DNA of 13,851 nt from Clostridia bacterium. GTDB taxonomy: Bacteria; Bacillota; Clostridia; Christensenellales; Borkfalkiaceae. The stretch covers positions 1 to 13,851 of the forward strand of contig JAGAUH010000154.1 of the NCBI GenBank assembly GCA_017620875.1. The letters run 5' to 3'. Of the stretch, positions 1-8,644 are shown in pieces. How positions within the stretch are numbered: the stretch's first letter is position 1; every line of letters starts with the position of its first letter. The notes below the pieces were generated by a model. The model ran no database searches. It was not told the DNA's origin and saw only the letters and a program-made list of their open reading frames with translations. Made by a program: the position numbers and the translations under genes.

Positions 1-12
1 TAGGAGTATTGT

Positions 13-2847
13 ATGAAGGCAAAAAAGTTGATAGCAGTATTTTCTTTAAGCGTCGTTTTTATAATTTTGGCGTTTTTAGGGGTTTTTAGCGTAAACTTTA
101 AAAAGGTTAATGCAACTAGTCAAATTGCAAAAGACTATTATAAAGGCATAGATATGTCTAATGCAAACGGATATAGACTAGAAAAGGGGTTTGAGCAGTC
201 CCCTAAAACTTTAGAAGCAGTCGTTTGGATAACGGGTGCAACTAACGGACTAGACTACGGAGAGTGTGGTGTAGTTATAGGAGCGCTTTGGGAAGAAAGC
301 GGAGAAGGGCAATTTGCGTTAATGATATCTAAAGACCGCAACCCTATTTTATGGTGGAATAAGGGGGAGTTTTCTTGGCAAGTAAACTATGCTTTGCCAA
401 CTTATTCTTGGGTGCATATGGTCTTTGTTAGAGACGCTACCGCAAATAAAATTTATTTTTACGTAAACGGCAACCTAACCGACACAAAAGACGGAATAGG
501 GGCGGAAATTGCAACGCCAAGTGCAAACCATTGGATTGGCAGAGATGCTAGATATGATGGTTGGGGTGGAAAATCTAATTTAATGGGATCTTTAAACTAC
601 GTTGGCTTATCTAGTCAAGTAGTTAGTGCAGAGCAAGTAAAAACCGCTTTTTACAACTATAAAAGAGTAATAACTACTTACGATACTAATCCTATTTTAT
701 CCGAAGATTTATCGCAAAACGTTAGGGCGTATTATAGGAGTTATAAAAAGTTAGAAAAAACTCCTTTAACCATAACGGCAACCGTAAAAACCACCGCTAG
801 CGAAGCAGGTTCTATTTTAAGTACCTATTGTCATGCAAACGGATATAACGTTGTTAATTTAGAAATGACTTGGGACGGATACGTTAAACTTAGGTGGGAT
901 CCTAAAATGAATAACGGAACGGAAGCGACTAGCGTTATTTTTAACGATAACGCATCTTTAAAAATAAACACGGGAAATAAAACGCATATTGCCGTTGTAA
1001 AAGACACCGATAATTTTGCCTTTAAATTATTTTTAAACGGAGTTTTAGTTTGTACAAAATCTATTGGCTCAACGCCTAGTTGGTTTGCTTGGGAAAACGT
1101 ACCAACCCTAAACGTTGCAATAGGTAGAGATTTAAACGTAGATGCCGATTGGAAGCAAATGAGATTTAACGGAGAAATTTACGATTTGGCAGTTTATTCG
1201 GTTGCGCTAACGGACAACCAACTATCATATGAAAACTCTATTACGGATAAAACTACGATAGATAAAACCATAAAGTTTTCTAATTCGGAAACGGGGTTAA
1301 TGGTAAATTGGGTGCTTAGTGATAAACAAAGCAAACTAGTATATTACGAAAATTATTTAGATCCTGTTGTGGATTATTCTGGCAACCAAAACAATGCAAA
1401 AGTATGCACCATGGCACATTATATTTTGCCCGAAACCGATTGGTTTAAAGCCGATAAAGACGAGTACACTTTGGTATATTTGCCAGATACTCAAATAGTA
1501 GTTAGGTCTTCGCCACACTATATAGATGGCATATTTAATTGGATGGTGGATAATAAAGAGAGTATGAACTTGCAATTCGTTATGGGTTTAGGTGATATAA
1601 CCGACGGAAAACCACTTGCAGGGGATACTAGTATGCCGGGTATTAACGTAGATTTGCAATGGGATAAAATGCAAGAAAACTACGATAAACTAACAAACGC
1701 GGGGATATATTGGTCGGCAGTGGTTGGCAACCACGATTACGACGATAACGGACTTAGTGCGGAAAATGGCAGAAAGGCAAATATTTTTAACGAGCATTTC
1801 GGCTATGAAACCTTAACCGAAAACGAAAAAAAGACAATTATTTCTAGATACGATAACAACTCTATGTTAAACGTAATTTACGAGTATAGCGTTACAACTA
1901 AAAGCGGACTAGAGGCAAATTATTTATTGGTGGCGGTAGAGTTTGGTCCTTCTGACGAAGTATTGTCTTGGGCAAGTAACGTTATCTCTCAAGAAAAGTA
2001 TAAAAATCATAGGGTACTATTTAATACGCACTCCCTTATTTATCACAACGGAGAATTTGCAGGAACCGATACTATTTACGATCCAGAGTTTTACCCTTGG
2101 GTTTCTAATACTAGTTTAAACTTTAATAACGGACGTCAAATTTACGCCGAGTTTTTATCTCAACATAAAAACACGTTTATGGCTGCTAGCGGACATATAG
2201 GTACGGATAGTGTAGAAACTAGGCTAGATACCGGTGTAAACGGAAATAAAATATTTAGTTTTTTATGCGACGGACAAGGAACTAAAGTTTATGCCGACTA
2301 CGACGGGGATTCCGGTTGGGGCGAGCCGGTTATTTTAGTGGTAAAAGTAAACGAAAAAACTAAAACTTTAAAATTTAACTATTACGATCCGCTAAACAAT
2401 ATGATGCTTGGGGTAGAAAACCAATTTGAAGTAGATTTTTCCGATTGGGGCAACGAGCAATCTTCTAGCAGTTCTAGTTCTTCTAGTCAAATTACTTCTT
2501 CTAGTAGCTCTAATTTAAGTAGTGCTAGTTTTAGCGAGAAAGAGTCTAGTTCTTTTAGCGAAAGTAAAAATAGCGGTTCTACCAAACAAGAAACGGTTTC
2601 TAGTAGTTTATTAAGTAGCAATAGTTTGGGGGCAAGTAGTTCTTCTAGCAAAACTGAAAGTTCTAGTAGTAGCCAAACTAGTTATAGTAGTCAAAATATT
2701 AGTTCTAGCAAAATAAATACTTCTCAAAGCGTAGCACCTAATAAAAAGGGTGGCTGTGGCGGAAATATCGGTTTTGCTTTACCGTGTTTAAGTTTATTAT
2801 TTATTGCTGTGGTTATACGTTTTAATAAAAAAATTAAAAATCGTTAA
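13..2847 (+). CDS. Secreted, surface-anchored LamG-LamG-metallophosphoesterase protein
   Basis: The start at 13 is fixed by an AGGAG site six bases upstream and by a signal peptide (basic start, hydrophobic residues 7-28, likely cleavage after VNA, A34). Two LamG/concanavalin-like jellyroll domains follow (about 65-215 and 250-405), each with an IGRD motif (175-178, 370-373), suggesting internal duplication and glycan or protein binding. A calcineurin-like phosphoesterase domain (about 485-780) shows DTQ (D492), GDITD (D528), GNHD (N573, H574), a THS histidine (H673) and GHIG (H728). The usual DxH and GHxH motifs thus read DxQ and GHxG, so two ligand positions differ. A Ser-rich stalk (817 to about 908) leads to GGCGG (C915), a membrane helix and a basic tail, which predicts an extracellular anchored enzyme. 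No LPXTG is present. The substrate is unknown; a phosphodiester or phosphomonoester on a surface polymer is possible. The domain calls come from motifs and are solid for the phosphoesterase, good for LamG. Confidence 0.85.
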   Translation: MKAKKLIAVFSLSVVFIILAFLGVFSVNFKKVNATSQIAKDYYKGIDMSNANGYRLEKGFEQSPKTLEAVVWITGATNGLDYGECGVVIGALWEESGEGQFALMISKDRNPILWWNKGEFSWQVNYALPTYSWVHMVFVRDATANKIYFYVNGNLTDTKDGIGAEIATPSANHWIGRDARYDGWGGKSNLMGSLNYVGLSSQVVSAEQVKTAFYNYKRVITTYDTNPILSEDLSQNVRAYYRSYKKLEKTPLTITATVKTTASEAGSILSTYCHANGYNVVNLEMTWDGYVKLRWDPKMNNGTEATSVIFNDNASLKINTGNKTHIAVVKDTDNFAFKLFLNGVLVCTKSIGSTPSWFAWENVPTLNVAIGRDLNVDADWKQMRFNGEIYDLAVYSVALTDNQLSYENSITDKTTIDKTIKFSNSETGLMVNWVLSDKQSKLVYYENYLDPVVDYSGNQNNAKVCTMAHYILPETDWFKADKDEYTLVYLPDTQIVVRSSPHYIDGIFNWMVDNKESMNLQFVMGLGDITDGKPLAGDTSMPGINVDLQWDKMQENYDKLTNAGIYWSAVVGNHDYDDNGLSAENGRKANIFNEHFGYETLTENEKKTIISRYDNNSMLNVIYEYSVTTKSGLEANYLLVAVEFGPSDEVLSWASNVISQEKYKNHRVLFNTHSLIYHNGEFAGTDTIYDPEFYPWVSNTSLNFNNGRQIYAEFLSQHKNTFMAASGHIGTDSVETRLDTGVNGNKIFSFLCDGQGTKVYADYDGDSGWGEPVILVVKVNEKTKTLKFNYYDPLNNMMLGVENQFEVDFSDWGNEQSSSSSSSSSQITSSSSSNLSSASFSEKESSSFSESKNSGSTKQETVSSSLLSSNSLGASSSSSKTESSSSSQTSYSSQNISSSKINTSQSVAPNKKGGCGGNIGFALPCLSLLFIAVVIRFNKKIKNR
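2458..2739 (+). repeat. Serine-rich low-complexity stalk, first surface protein
   Basis: Codons 816 to about 908 are mostly Ser, written with mixed tct, agt and agc codons, with interspersed Gln, Lys, Glu and Asn. Such a segment is expected to be extended and possibly O-glycosylated, holding the catalytic domains away from the membrane. A 24-base stretch at 2470-2493 is identical to one in the stalk of the next gene. Confidence 0.8.
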
Positions 2848-2892
2848 GTTGAAAAAGTTAAAACAAATTTTAGTTTTATAAAAGGGCAAGGT

Positions 2893-5800
2893 ATGAAAAG
2901 TTTAAAAATTAAAAACGCAATATTGGCACTTTTGCTTAGTGCAATAACTTTTACGTCAACCACTTATAGTCCGCAAACGGTAAGGGCCAATAGTGGCGGA
3001 CAAAACAAAGTGGAAAGCGTTACTAACGCAAATTTGCAATTAGAAAAGCAAAATAATACCGCACAAGTTTTACAAAGCGTAGAAAAATCTACCGCACAAA
3101 AAATCCCAGACGAAGAAGGGGTGGTAGATTACGTTAGAGAGCAAGTAAACACTACCGACGCTATGCCTAGTATAGAAAGTTCTTTTAGTGGGTATAGGCT
3201 AGGCGGTGTGCAAACTATTGCTAGCGACGGACATATTGGTATACCCGTAGAGTTGTCGGTGTACTATATGGGCAAAAACGCCGTTACAAAAGGACCAAAC
3301 GGAACGCCTATTGTTTTATACGTTGTAAAAACCTTAACCGTGCGTACTGGTACAAAAAGCGACGTTGACATAATATCTTCTATGTTGTTTAGGGGATACG
3401 TGGTTGCGGTATTAAACTATAAATTTAACAGTAAAGCCGTTCCTCCTGCTTTAGAGTGGTCTGCTCAAGCAATTAGAAATAGGCTAATTAACGGTGAGTT
3501 TTTTGGCGGATTAAATAATTTTACCAGCGGTGGAACTTATTACGAAACCTTTATTGTTCCTGCGGGATACGACGTTTCTTTAAATCACGTATATTTCGAA
3601 TTTGATAAACACGGAGCAGACGGAACTTTTGACAAAATAGTAGAGGTTTGGAATACCGATTTTAGAAAAGAAAAAGGCGAAACGATAATAAAATGGGTTT
3701 ACGATAACGGAAGTAAAAAATCCGTACAAAACGACTTTGACGGAAACGTTCCCGTTTGGTGTAATGCAGATGGAACGACTAACGAAAACGGACAATATAT
3801 AAAAATAAAGTTTACTAAAGCGCAAACTATAACCGACAGCGTAAAAAAAGACGGCTCGCCTTTAGACTTAAATTTATATATGCACTTAATTTACCCTACA
3901 AATCCTAAAAAAGCAGTTCCCGTTATGGCGCTTAATAGTTCGGCGGAACACTTGGCAAAGGGTGCAGCAACTTTAGATAGACCGCAAGTTACGGGCTTTG
4001 CTTTTAACGGATACGCGTCCGTTATGTTCGATTTTGGTTATACGCCTATGGCAAGAGACGATCATTACGGATTTTTTCAACATACAATATCAGGAGATGC
4101 GCTTTCTTATGCGGTACATTTTTTCAGCGATAAAAAAATAGGTACAGCCGCAATGAGATACATTAGGTATCTATCTTTTTCTAAACAAGAATTTAATTTT
4201 GATACAAATGCAATAGGTGTGTTTGGAAACTCAAAAGGTGGCTGGATGACTTATTTAGGAGAAGATCATCCAGAGGTTTTAGCACCGGAAAGAATTTTAA
4301 AAGGACACCACGGCGAAACGAGATACGAAAACGGCGATACGCAAACCGTTGGCGTTATAGACGGTGGAGCAGTTCAACCTTGGCTAACTTATAACGGACA
4401 AACCATAGATAGTGGTGCAGACTTTATTTACGCTAGTTGCGGTGGACTAGAAGAAAATATGACTTACGGGCACGCACCTACTTACGTTTCTTGTAATTTA
4501 GGGGATCCTTCTTGTTATACTTCTTCTAACGGATTTGTCAACATGTGCCGAATTTACGATATACCTTGTTTGTGGTTCGAAATAGATAAGGGGCATACTT
4601 TGGCATCTAGCAACGATATAAAATACGGAATAGATACTTATCCTGCTTTGTACGATTTTGCAAATTTCTATTTAAAGAAAGAGCCTGTAAAACTACTTTA
4701 CACCGACCTTAAAAACGGTGCAAGCAACACGGCTTTAAATCAAGAATTGTTTTTTATGTTTTCGGGCGGTGTTTCTAGATATCAAATAGAAAAACTAACC
4801 CCAGTAAACGCTAATGGAGAAAAAGCACAAGGCGAGTGGACTAGTTGCTACGGCGGTACTTGGTGGACTTTTTCGCCAAAACTATACGACAATAACCAAT
4901 ATTATACCGTTACGATAGATAAGAGTTTTTACGGAACTAACAAAGTAAGAGTGGAGCAAGAGCATAAATTTTATTTTAAAACAAAATACGCAAGCCTTAC
5001 TCAAAATCAGTTTATAACGACAAATAAAGGTACTTACGCTTGGTTTACCGTTGGTGATAGTCAAGAGTATATTTTGCGTGCGTACGTAAAAGAAAACGCT
5101 AATAATAGGCTATGTCTTTATAGTGTATCTAACTTTAATTCTGCTAGCCCAGATAATAGTACGGTAGGTACTTTATTGCAAGAAAAAGTGGTCTATAAGT
5201 CGGGTAACGTGCAATTTGACCTTACCGAATACTGCAAAAACTATGCAAAAGGAACAACTCTTGCGTTTTTATTAAAGCAAAGTAAAACTGCTCAAAGCGT
5301 GCAAGGTATGAATATAGGTTTTGACAACGGAAATTATGGCGGTGTGCAAATTGCAGGTAAAATTTTACACGAAGCAAGTACCACGCCAGATGGACAAAGC
5401 GCATTAAAAATTGTAGAAATGCAACCTAATACTCAGTATACCGAGGAATTTTATAATAACGTTACAACCGTTTGTGCTAAACACGGACCAATAAAAGCGG
5501 GAACAAACGGAATATTAACAACCGCCGACGTTGGTAGAAGGTTTATATTGTCTTTTAAGGTGTACGACACTTTTAGTAGAACGATGCAAGTTTATATAAA
5601 ATATCCTACTTCTGAGTCGGATGGTATACGCGACTATAATTGGTCGGTTAAAAACTTTTATACCGAACCTAACAAGTGGGTTAACGTAGAATTTGATTAC
5701 GTTGTTTACGAGCCTAGCGTATATCCAGATAAAGAGTGGGGCGTTCCTAGTATGCTAATAAAGGCAAACGCTTGGGGAAACGTAGATTCTCCGTTTTATC

Positions 5801-8571
5801 TAGATAGTTTTAGTGCAGTAGAAATTATAGATGACGTTATTATAGAAAGCGTTAGTATAGAAGGGGCAAAAGCACCTATAGATTTTGCAAATATTCCTTC
5901 TTCCGAAAGTATTGCAAACAATTCTATTTCTGCAATAGCACAAAAATCTCACCCGTATATCTTATACGAAAATAGTGAGATAAACGCTTTAAAACAAAAA
6001 ATAAAAAGCGGGTATTCTCAAAAGGCTTTTGCTTATATAACTAAAAAAGTAAAAAGTTATAAAAATGCAACTATCAGTGTTTATTATAATTCTAGCACGG
6101 ATAAGTCTAGTGGAATAATAGGTAGACAATTACAATCTTACGTGGCTTATTTAGGCACTTATGGTGTTATTGCGGAGGACAACGCTTGCTTTAGCAAGGC
6201 GGTAGAACTAGTAATGTCGGCGGTAAATAGTGGTAATACCGATATTTATTATGGCATAAACGGTGCTTTATGCGTTGCGGATTTTGGCTATGCTTATTCT
6301 TTAGCGTACGATTGGTTATATAATTATCTTTCCGTAGAGCAAAGAAATCTTTTAAAGGCGGAAATGGAAGAAATAGGGGCTTGGATATATAATTTATCTA
6401 CAAATCCAACTGCAAGCGATCCTTGGGGTTCTAGCGACCAAAACAGAAAGGCTTGGAATTGGAACGCGGTTACTCACGGAAGCCTTGGTATGATAGCGTT
6501 ATCTTTATCTAAAGAAAGTGCAAAAACCGAGTGGCTAACAAGGGCAATAGATAGGATAAAAGATTATTATACCTACGCGGTAGATACGCAAGGTTGTGCT
6601 TTTGAGGGCTTGCATTATATAGGTTACGCCTTAAACACTTTAACGGTTGTAGAAGATACCATTTATAATTTAACGGGTTTAGAACTATTAGATTATTATT
6701 CTCACTTTTACAATTTAACAAATTGGGCTATGCGTATGACCGCACCTTACGGCAACGAGCAAGCGTCTGTTGGTCAAGGGACGAAATTAGATAACTATGC
6801 AACTACTTTTTACATAATAAACAAAAAACACCAAAGACTAGAACTTTGGGGTTGGGAAAGGACTTATAACTTGCATAACGGCGGTGAGTTTGTGGACGAT
6901 TATGCAGGTAACGGTTTTAACGCGCCTAATATAATCTTCTTTGAAGACCAAAGCCTAACGCCTCAAGCACCTATTGCCGAACTACCTCTAGTAACGAGTT
7001 ACGATAAGGGATTGGTTATTGCAAAAGACGGTTGGCAAGAAAATAGTTCTATGATGACTTTCTTCTCTGGTTGGGGATATCAAGGTTGTTGGAATCACCC
7101 AGACAACAATACCTTTACTTTCTTTGCAAAGGGTGAGAGTTTCGTTATAGATTTGGGTGCAAACTACAAAACTTCTTTAGAGCATAATATAGTGCAAGTA
7201 GACGGTGTAGGTTTTTATTACAACGCACCAGATATGATAGTAGGAAGTATAAATGCTAATAAAAGTTTAACTAACGGGGCGCTATATTTAAAAGGGGTTA
7301 ATAGCGATAGTTATAGGGATACCACTTTAACCGAAAGTACTAGACAAATGATTTATATGGGCGGGCAAACCCCTTACGTTATTGCTTTCGACTACGTTTA
7401 TGCAGGAACAAGTTCTCATACTTATACGACTAATTTCTTTACTGATTTTTCTTCTACCATAAGTATAGAAAACGGCAGAGCTAAAATTGTGGGCGCAAAC
7501 ACGGGAGCAGAGGCTTTAGTGTATGCTTTATCTACGGATAGTGCAAGTTTATCTACTGCTAAAACCGATAAAACTTTAGCACTAGTTACTACAAATAACG
7601 CCGTAACGCATAAGCAAGCAACGGTATTTATAACTAAAATGCCAAACGGAAAAGAGCCAACGGTAACTAAAAATATAGTAAACGGAAATTTACAAGTTAG
7701 CGTTAGTTATATAAATAACAATACCGAAACTACGGATACTTATACTTTTTATTCCGATAAAGAAGTAGAAGTTTATACGAGTAAACACACGCACGATTTA
7801 ACTAGGGTACAAGGCGTTGATGCTACTTGTACTAGCGGTGGCAGTTTAGAGTATTATTTATGTAGCGGTTGTAACCGCAAGTTTGCCGATAGTTTAGGCG
7901 AAACGCTTGTAGAAGATATACAAATTTCCGCTTTAGGACATAGCGCTACTTTCGTGCAAGCAACACAAGGAAATTGTAAAGAAAACGGTTATATAGCCCA
8001 CTATTATTGCTCTAGGTGTAACACTTGCTATCAAGAAAAAGAGTGTATTAATAAAGTGGTAAATATACAAGCGGGTTTAGGCGACCACAACTACGGAGAG
8101 TGGATAGATAGCGTAGAGCCAACGCAAAATTCTTATGGAACAAAAGGGCATTATCATTGTGATATTTGCGGTAAAAATTTTGATATAAACCATACCGAAA
8201 TATCAAATTTACAAATAGAAAAATTGCCTGCCGAATCTAGTTCTTCTAGCCAAATACCAAGCAGTGCAAACGAGCCAAGTAGTTCTAGTTCTTCTAGTCA
8301 AATTTCTAGTAGTTCTACCATTAGTTCTTCTAGTCAAGAAAGTAGTTCTAGTAAGATTAATTATAGTTCTTCTAGTAGTAACGACTATTTAAGTAGTATC
8401 CAAACTTCTTTACAACAAACAAGTAGTGCTAGTAACGTTTCTTCCGTTAGTACGCCAAGTAACAACGTAGCCCCAAAGTCAGGTTGTAGCGGTAGTTTTT
8501 ACGGATTTGGTTGGCTAGTATCGGTTGCGTTAATTAGCGTTATAATAATAAAAAGAAAAAAGCAAAAATAA
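2893..8571 (+). CDS. Giant secreted alpha/beta-hydrolase plus heparinase II/III-like lyase, surface-anchored
   Basis: Encodes 1892 residues. An AGGG site lies six bases before the ATG, and the signal peptide probably ends after VRA (A32). An alpha/beta-hydrolase module (core about 325-600) has the nucleophile elbow GNSKG (S447) and a candidate catalytic H568 in DKGHT; it is esterase-like, family uncertain. Next come an SbsA/Ig-like domain (about 597-698), a DNRLRE-like beta domain (about 700-800) and a CBM-like beta-sandwich (about 810-980). An alpha/alpha-toroid lyase domain starts at HPYILYENSE (about 1018) and carries NWNAVTH (N1191, H1195) and EGLHY (H1241, Y1242). Its C-terminal heparinase II/III-like sandwich (about 1356-1630) has the HPDNN motif (H1402, D1404). 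Three Cys-rich repeats (1632-1778), a Ser-rich stalk (from 1782), SGCSG (C1865), a membrane helix and KRKKQK close the protein. I infer a cell-surface enzyme that de-esterifies and cleaves an acidic polysaccharide. It probably shares a transcript with the gene 45 bases upstream. Confidence 0.85.
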   Translation: MKSLKIKNAILALLLSAITFTSTTYSPQTVRANSGGQNKVESVTNANLQLEKQNNTAQVLQSVEKSTAQKIPDEEGVVDYVREQVNTTDAMPSIESSFSGYRLGGVQTIASDGHIGIPVELSVYYMGKNAVTKGPNGTPIVLYVVKTLTVRTGTKSDVDIISSMLFRGYVVAVLNYKFNSKAVPPALEWSAQAIRNRLINGEFFGGLNNFTSGGTYYETFIVPAGYDVSLNHVYFEFDKHGADGTFDKIVEVWNTDFRKEKGETIIKWVYDNGSKKSVQNDFDGNVPVWCNADGTTNENGQYIKIKFTKAQTITDSVKKDGSPLDLNLYMHLIYPTNPKKAVPVMALNSSAEHLAKGAATLDRPQVTGFAFNGYASVMFDFGYTPMARDDHYGFFQHTISGDALSYAVHFFSDKKIGTAAMRYIRYLSFSKQEFNFDTNAIGVFGNSKGGWMTYLGEDHPEVLAPERILKGHHGETRYENGDTQTVGVIDGGAVQPWLTYNGQTIDSGADFIYASCGGLEENMTYGHAPTYVSCNLGDPSCYTSSNGFVNMCRIYDIPCLWFEIDKGHTLASSNDIKYGIDTYPALYDFANFYLKKEPVKLLYTDLKNGASNTALNQELFFMFSGGVSRYQIEKLTPVNANGEKAQGEWTSCYGGTWWTFSPKLYDNNQYYTVTIDKSFYGTNKVRVEQEHKFYFKTKYASLTQNQFITTNKGTYAWFTVGDSQEYILRAYVKENANNRLCLYSVSNFNSASPDNSTVGTLLQEKVVYKSGNVQFDLTEYCKNYAKGTTLAFLLKQSKTAQSVQGMNIGFDNGNYGGVQIAGKILHEASTTPDGQSALKIVEMQPNTQYTEEFYNNVTTVCAKHGPIKAGTNGILTTADVGRRFILSFKVYDTFSRTMQVYIKYPTSESDGIRDYNWSVKNFYTEPNKWVNVEFDYVVYEPSVYPDKEWGVPSMLIKANAWGNVDSPFYLDSFSAVEIIDDVIIESVSIEGAKAPIDFANIPSSESIANNSISAIAQKSHPYILYENSEINALKQKIKSGYSQKAFAYITKKVKSYKNATISVYYNSSTDKSSGIIGRQLQSYVAYLGTYGVIAEDNACFSKAVELVMSAVNSGNTDIYYGINGALCVADFGYAYSLAYDWLYNYLSVEQRNLLKAEMEEIGAWIYNLSTNPTASDPWGSSDQNRKAWNWNAVTHGSLGMIALSLSKESAKTEWLTRAIDRIKDYYTYAVDTQGCAFEGLHYIGYALNTLTVVEDTIYNLTGLELLDYYSHFYNLTNWAMRMTAPYGNEQASVGQGTKLDNYATTFYIINKKHQRLELWGWERTYNLHNGGEFVDDYAGNGFNAPNIIFFEDQSLTPQAPIAELPLVTSYDKGLVIAKDGWQENSSMMTFFSGWGYQGCWNHPDNNTFTFFAKGESFVIDLGANYKTSLEHNIVQVDGVGFYYNAPDMIVGSINANKSLTNGALYLKGVNSDSYRDTTLTESTRQMIYMGGQTPYVIAFDYVYAGTSSHTYTTNFFTDFSSTISIENGRAKIVGANTGAEALVYALSTDSASLSTAKTDKTLALVTTNNAVTHKQATVFITKMPNGKEPTVTKNIVNGNLQVSVSYINNNTETTDTYTFYSDKEVEVYTSKHTHDLTRVQGVDATCTSGGSLEYYLCSGCNRKFADSLGETLVEDIQISALGHSATFVQATQGNCKENGYIAHYYCSRCNTCYQEKECINKVVNIQAGLGDHNYGEWIDSVEPTQNSYGTKGHYHCDICGKNFDINHTEISNLQIEKLPAESSSSSQIPSSANEPSSSSSSSQISSSSTISSSSQESSSSKINYSSSSSNDYLSSIQTSLQQTSSASNVSSVSTPSNNVAPKSGCSGSFYGFGWLVSVALISVIIIKRKKQK
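7786..8227 (+). repeat. Three degenerate Cys-rich protein repeats inside the lyase gene
   Basis: Residues 1632-1682, 1683-1730 and 1731-1778 are three consecutive units of roughly 48-51 residues. Units 1 and 2 carry a single Cys after a short acidic or polar stretch, then Y-Y-x-C-S-x-C about 10 residues later. Unit 3 keeps the CDIC pair but has lost the first Cys. Histidines lie near the start of each unit (HTH, H1683, H1732). Similar units occur near the C-termini of many large secreted proteins of gut Firmicutes; their function is not settled. The CxxC pairs could bind zinc or form disulfides. Confidence 0.7.
8236..8469 (+). repeat. Serine-rich low-complexity stalk, second surface protein
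   Basis: Codons from 1782 to about 1860 are dominated by Ser with Gln, Asn and Thr, matching in style the stalk of the upstream gene. It joins the Cys-rich repeats to the SGCSG motif and membrane helix. Bases 8281-8304 match 2470-2493 exactly. Confidence 0.8.
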
Positions 8572-8582
8572 AATTAGACAAG

Positions 8583-8612
8583 TTGACATAATGATAGAAA
8601 TTACAATATAAT
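8583..8612 (+). promoter_or_regulatory. Sigma-A-type promoter of the flavodoxin-ferredoxin gene
   Basis: A perfect -35 (TTGACA, 8583-8588) and a perfect -10 (TATAAT, 8607-8612) are separated by 18 bases, ending 32 bases before the start codon. An AGGAG ribosome site (8632-8636) lies eight bases before the ATG. It starts 11 bases after the stop of the preceding gene, so the downstream gene is probably a separate transcription unit. No terminator is visible between them, so read-through is possible. Confidence 0.8.
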
Positions 8613-8644
8613 AAATAAGTTAATAAATATTAGGAGCGGTTTTT

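Noticed and set aside
2740..2847. LPXTG sortase signal at the C-terminus of the first surface protein
   Set aside because: No LPXTG or close variant precedes the helix in either surface protein; the conserved feature is a Gly-Cys-Gly motif instead.
2849..2880. Promoter between the two surface-protein genes
   Set aside because: TTGAAA is present, but no -10 with more than three consensus bases lies at 16-18 bases; the 45-base gap fits co-transcription better.
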